A DNA stretch of 64,000 nucleotides from CAYNVQ01 sp964400735 (lineage in GTDB: Bacteria > Acidobacteriota > Aminicenantia > Aminicenantales > Aminicenantaceae): NCBI GenBank assembly GCA_964400735.1, contig CAYNVQ010000004.1, forward strand, positions 310,001 through 374,000, written 5' to 3'. The position numbers and the translations under genes were made by a program. The notes below the pieces were generated by a model. That model had not been told where the DNA came from. It made no database searches and worked only from the letters and a program-made list of their open reading frames with translations. Positions 61,417 to 64,000 of this stretch are shown piece by piece. The stretch's first letter is position 1. Every line of letters starts with the position of its first letter.

Positions 61417-62064
61417 ATGACGAAGGACAGGCCCGACCATCGCTCGATGGACATCCCTGCCCTATTGAAAAACCTGGGTTATCTCAAGAAGCTAAAAAAG
61501 GGAGAGATCCTTTTCACCCCGAATCAGGCTGCCGCTGGATTCTACTATGTTCTATCCGGAGAGATACGCGTGTACAAGATGGATGAACAGGGCAGGGAAG
61601 TGGAAGTGGTCCGAGTGGGACCCGGCGGATTTCTCGGAGAAGCCATCGTTTTTGCCTTACCGATGTTTACGGCTTTTGCCCAGGCCGTGAAAGATTCTCA
61701 GGGGCTGTTTTTTGATAAAAAAGAAATCGACAAAGAAATCGAGGCCAATCCTGGCCTCGCCAAATTTTTTATAACTCTGATGGCCCACAAGTGTGTGGTT
61801 TTAAGCAACAGGATCGAATCGCTGGAGCTCAGGACGGTTCGTCAGAGACTGATTCAATACCTTCTCACCCGTTGTTCAGGAGATAATAGATGTCTGGTGG
61901 AGTTAAAGATCAAAAAGACGGAGTTGGCCAAGATTTTAGGCACAATCAGCGAGACCTTATCGCGCAACCTGAAACAGATGCAGGATGAAGGATTGATCGA
62001 GGTCAGAGGAAATAAAATCCTCGTCAAAAATTGCCCCTCCCTAAGAAACGAACTCACTCGTTAA
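61417..62064 (+). CDS. Crp/Fnr family transcriptional regulator
   Basis: A 215-residue regulator with a cyclic-nucleotide-binding-type sensory domain (residues about 15-120: LKKGEILFTPNQAAAGFYYV, PGGFLGEAIVFALP) and a C-terminal winged helix-turn-helix (KKTELAKILGTISETLSRNL, KQMQDEGLIEVRGNKILV). No N-terminal four-cysteine Fe-S motif of Fnr proper is present, so it is closer to the Dnr/HcpR or Crp-like branches, which may sense NO, heme or small molecules. The immediately downstream region carries the FNR-type palindrome at 62080-62093, the likely site it binds to control the ferredoxin gene. Confidence 0.93.
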   Translation: MTKDRPDHRSMDIPALLKNLGYLKKLKKGEILFTPNQAAAGFYYVLSGEIRVYKMDEQGREVEVVRVGPGGFLGEAIVFALPMFTAFAQAVKDSQGLFFDKKEIDKEIEANPGLAKFFITLMAHKCVVLSNRIESLELRTVRQRLIQYLLTRCSGDNRCLVELKIKKTELAKILGTISETLSRNLKQMQDEGLIEVRGNKILVKNCPSLRNELTR

Positions 62065-62079
62065 TCCCAAAAAATCTTT

Positions 62080-62093
62080 TTGACTTAAGTCAA
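62080..62093. promoter_or_regulatory. FNR/DNR-type operator upstream of the ferredoxin gene
   Basis: TTGACTTAAGTCAA, a perfect 14-bp palindrome matching the TTGAY-N4-RTCAA pattern bound by FNR, DNR and related Crp/Fnr regulators. It lies between the regulator gene and the ferredoxin gene. A -10-like TATTAT at 62116-62121 would set the transcription start near 62128, placing the palindrome centre at about -41.5, the class II activator position. Confidence 0.7.
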
Positions 62094-62115
62094 GGTAAAT
62101 GTTTCCCTGCCTGAT

Positions 62116-62121
62116 TATTAT
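62116..62121 (+). promoter_or_regulatory. Candidate -10 hexamer of the ferredoxin gene promoter
   Basis: TATTAT, matching five of six consensus bases, 23 bases downstream of the FNR-type palindrome. No -35 hexamer is apparent, as expected for a promoter activated by a class II regulator. The leader to the ATG would be about 30 bases and contains AGAGGAG. Confidence 0.5.
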
Positions 62122-62157
62122 TATCATGGAGCTTGAAATCTTAGAGAGGAGAAAAAG

Positions 62158-62997
62158 ATGGCTAATAGACAAATTATCGAGATCGACAGGGAGAAATGCG
62201 ACGGATGCGGGTTGTGCACAGAAGCCTGTGCCGAGGGCGCTCTGATGCTGGATGAGGAAGGCAAGGTTGTTTTGGCGAAGGAAATTTATTGTGACGGCAT
62301 GGGAGCCTGTTTGGATGTCTGCCCGACTGGAGCCTTGAAGATTATAGAGAGAGAAGGGGAAGCGTACGATGCCCAAAAAACCTATCGCCATGTATTAAAG
62401 ACCCGGGGCAGAGAGGCAGCAGAAAACGTGCACGGGATCCATTCGAGGGTGGATTCCCGGCATCTTCGGGAAGAAGGCCAGCAGAGTTCGATTCCACCCT
62501 TGGCCTGTGGTTGTCCGGGAAGCATGGCCCAGGAAATCAAAAAGCCGGCTTCTCCTCAGGATGGAATAACCATATCCGGTTCTTCCGAGTTGAGCCAGTG
62601 GCCGATCCAGATGCATCTGGTCTCTCCCTACGCCCCTTATTTCGATCACAGCGATCTTCTGATTGCCGCCGACTGCACAGCTTTTGCACTGGGGAGTTTT
62701 CATCAGGATCTCTTGAAGGGGAAAAAATTGGTCATTGCCTGTCCCAAACTGGATGATACCGCAGGGTATGTTGAAAAGATGGCTGAGATTCTTAAAAATA
62801 ACACAGTCTATTCGCTCACGGTGGCGACGATGGTGGTTCCCTGTTGTTCCGGGCTGGCCCGGATGGCGGAAAAAGCCGTGGAGATGTCCGGGATTGGTGT
62901 CCCCATAAAGAAGATCGTCATCGGCATCGATGGAGAAGTCATGGCCGAGAAAAGACAGCCGGAACGAAAGGTTCCGTCAGGGCCGGTCCTCTCCTGA
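62158..62997 (+). CDS. 4Fe-4S ferredoxin-type protein (Hcp-associated family)
   Basis: A 279-residue cytoplasmic iron-sulfur protein. The N-terminal ferredoxin domain has one complete cluster motif (Cys14, 17, 20 and 24 in KCDGCGLCTEACAEG) and a second with only three cysteines (Cys45, 51 and 55 in YCDGMGACLDVCPTG; Met48 replaces the second cysteine). The C-terminal domain contains ACGCPGSMAQ, then QWPIQMHLVSPYAPYF, the segments ADCTAFALG and ACPKLDD, and VPCCSGLARM. This architecture is familiar as the ferredoxin that often accompanies hcp (hybrid cluster protein) and Crp/Fnr regulators. No hcp gene is in the window. AGAGGAG precedes the ATG. Confidence 0.9.
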   Translation: MANRQIIEIDREKCDGCGLCTEACAEGALMLDEEGKVVLAKEIYCDGMGACLDVCPTGALKIIEREGEAYDAQKTYRHVLKTRGREAAENVHGIHSRVDSRHLREEGQQSSIPPLACGCPGSMAQEIKKPASPQDGITISGSSELSQWPIQMHLVSPYAPYFDHSDLLIAADCTAFALGSFHQDLLKGKKLVIACPKLDDTAGYVEKMAEILKNNTVYSLTVATMVVPCCSGLARMAEKAVEMSGIGVPIKKIVIGIDGEVMAEKRQPERKVPSGPVLS

Positions 62998-63009
62998 TCC
63001 AGGGCAGTA

Positions 63010-63112
63010 AAGCTGGTCTGGATTAGGTTGGGTCGGAGTCTTCAATGCCGCTCCGACATTTCCCTGCATCTTGATTTGCATTTAATTTCCTGTCACTTTG
63101 GGATAAAACCAA
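63010..63112 (+). repeat. Conserved leader element, copy 3 (upstream of the small secreted protein)
   Basis: The best-preserved copy. It contains TTAGGTTGGGTC, a perfect 7-bp stem (GTCGGAG at 63032-63038 with CTCCGAC at 63051-63057), then CATTTCCCTGC, GCATTTAATTTCC and CACTTTGGGA. It matches 48802-48897 on the same strand and 40745-40677 in reverse. It ends 110 bases before the next start codon. Confidence 0.65.
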
Positions 63113-63222
63113 AAAAGAAGAGAACCAGTTTGAAATCGTCCGGCTGACGAAACTTTTGTTGGCAATGATACGTATACTTACATGACAATAGGATTATCGA
63201 ATTCTATAGAAAGGAGATATCT

Positions 63223-63615
63223 ATGAAAAAGGCATTATCATCTCTTACCTTACTCGCTTTTTTGATAGGCTTAGGCGCTGCACTCTCCTATGGCCAAGAT
63301 GTTGATCTGACCGGTACCTGGAGGGGATCCACCGAGGTCCCTGATCAAGGGACGGATGAGATGACCCTGGTGATTAAAAAGGAAAATGGTGAATTAAGCG
63401 GAACGGTTACTGACAGCTTCGGCATGATGATGGATACAGAATGTGAGGAAATGGAATACAAAGATGGAACGCTTACCTTCAACTTTACTATCTTTATGGG
63501 ATCAGAATCGATGACTGTCTGGATCAATCTCACGGTAGAGGGCGATGAGATGAACGGATACTGGGAAGTGGCTGACGGGAGTCAGGGGGATATCCATTTC
63601 GAAAAAGAGAAATAG
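63223..63615 (+). CDS. Small secreted lipocalin-like hypothetical protein
   Basis: A 130-residue exported protein. The signal peptide ends near residue 25 (LSYGQ). The mature part (VDLTGTWRGSTEVPDQGTDE, LVIKKENGELSGTVTD, WINLTVEGDEMNGYWEV) has the alternating beta pattern and initial GTWRG of small lipocalin/calycin-like domains seen in many secreted proteins of Acidobacteriota and relatives. Ligand and function are unknown. AAAGGAGA precedes the ATG by 7 bases. It stands alone, with the conserved leader element upstream. Confidence 0.85.
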   Translation: MKKALSSLTLLAFLIGLGAALSYGQDVDLTGTWRGSTEVPDQGTDEMTLVIKKENGELSGTVTDSFGMMMDTECEEMEYKDGTLTFNFTIFMGSESMTVWINLTVEGDEMNGYWEVADGSQGDIHFEKEK

Positions 63616-63982
63616 CCCCAGTTGAAAGTTATATAGATATAGGCCGGGCTCCCCGTTAAATCATTGAAATTTCTATAATATTTTATTCCTTGTATTAGAG
63701 TTATCCGTTGGAATTTTTGTCCTAATGTCAATGCATTGATTAATGTTACATAGTCATGGCAAGTGACCAAAGGGAATATGGCTGTCTTTGAGATTGCTTC
63801 GCTCTGCTCGAACGATGGATCGCCAAGTCGTTTCACTCCTCGTGATGAGACAGGAATTAGACAGAAATAAATACATTGGTAATAGCTGATTGTACCGGCA
63901 TTTTTCATGGTTAATTCATTCTAAACAGTTGAGAATTGAGATTTCTCAAAGATAAAAAAAAATGGGGGAGTGTAATCGAGTT
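63616..63982. other. Gene-free region at the right end
   Basis: No convincing gene on either strand; the one longer minus-strand frame (63582-63908) overlaps the end of the preceding gene and has no ribosome site. The region contains a degenerate copy of a repeat widespread in bacterial intergenic DNA at 63788-63862. The last bases are AT-rich and may hold the promoter of the gene that starts at the window edge. Confidence 0.4.
63788..63862 (+). repeat. Degenerate copy of a widespread intergenic repeat
   Basis: GAGATTGCTTCGCTCTGCTC at 63789, then GGATCGCCAAGTCGTTTCAC at about 63815 and CTCCTCGTGATGAGAC resemble the GGATTGCTTCGTCGCT-type repeat scattered through genomes of several phyla. It is imperfect, so probably an old copy. 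Confidence 0.45.
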
Positions 63983-64000
63983 ATGAGAAAAAAGAGCAGG
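63983..64000 (+). CDS. Possible 5' end of a gene running off the right edge
   Basis: ATG at 63983 opens MRKKSR, a start typical of exported proteins, with GGGGGAG 12 bases upstream, a rather long spacing. Six codons are too few to identify anything. Confidence 0.3.

Noticed and set aside
1..64000. CRISPR array, tRNA, rRNA, integrase, phage or IS transposase
   Set aside because: No regularly spaced direct repeats, no cloverleaf-like or rRNA segments and no transposase or integrase motifs were seen.

Overview
The window reads as a bacterial chromosome segment of moderate GC from a Gram-negative (diderm) heterotroph. It carries an outer-membrane beta-barrel of the BamA/TamA type, a complete Mla-type lipid transport set, several lipoproteins and many signal-peptide hydrolases. 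Two proteins of the VWFA-related type best known from Acidobacteriota, and the density of secreted peptidases, suggest Acidobacteriota or Candidatus Aminicenantes. That placement is inference; there is no rRNA or marker gene to confirm it. I saw no tRNA, rRNA, CRISPR array, integrase or intact transposase.

Layout. 1-8.7 kb is an alpha-glucan block: glgB (cut by the left edge), a small winged-helix protein, a GH57/DUF3536 amylase-like enzyme and malQ on +, facing a galT-glgC pair on -. 8.9-12.5 kb holds membrane genes (DUF389, MscS, CorA, LapA-like). 12.6-20.5 kb is an envelope-lipid block: mlaE-mlaF-mlaD-lipoprotein on +, converging on DUF1318, a large AsmA-like protein, a truncated UPF0316-type gene and a MaoC hydratase on -. 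20.8-28.8 kb has an Asp-box propeller protein, a VWA protein, a DUF1295 membrane protein and a secreted M14 carboxypeptidase. 29.4-36.4 kb has an unknown gene with a GT-A glycosyltransferase, an arsM/AbrB pair with a readable promoter and palindromic operator, a heparinase II/III-like protein and a second VWA paralogue. 36.6-43.5 kb has a PLP decarboxylase and a five-gene minus-strand cassette (permease, 51-aa membrane protein, aspartoacylase-like M14 enzyme, C69 dipeptidase, DUF6305). 43.7-50.9 kb has a sulfatase, gamma-glutamyltransferase, BamA/TamA barrel and S9 peptidase. 51-57.9 kb is an oligopeptide ABC transporter operon headed by a GHMP kinase and interrupted by an AT-rich gene. 58-64 kb has an esterase-like lipoprotein, an HMG-CoA-reductase-like protein, a Crp/Fnr regulator, a ferredoxin preceded by an FNR-type operator, and a small secreted protein.

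How it fits together. Glycogen is built (glgC, glgB) and remodelled (malQ, GH57). Secreted peptidases (M14, C69, S9, GGT) would generate short peptides and amino acids, taken up by the Opp-type transporter and perhaps the 42-43 kb permease. The Mla set plus AsmA-like protein and the barrel concern the outer membrane.

Beyond genes there are two dispersed intergenic sequence families. One is MITE-like with terminal inverted repeats (1831-2031, 28874-29232, and partial copies at 34978-35095 and 55106-55149). The other is a conserved stretch of about 70-100 nt found three times in the same orientation upstream of secreted-protein genes (40677-40795, 48802-48897, 63010-63112). The latter, the five-gene cassette and the cysteine-rich AbrB/ArsM pair are the most interesting signals here.
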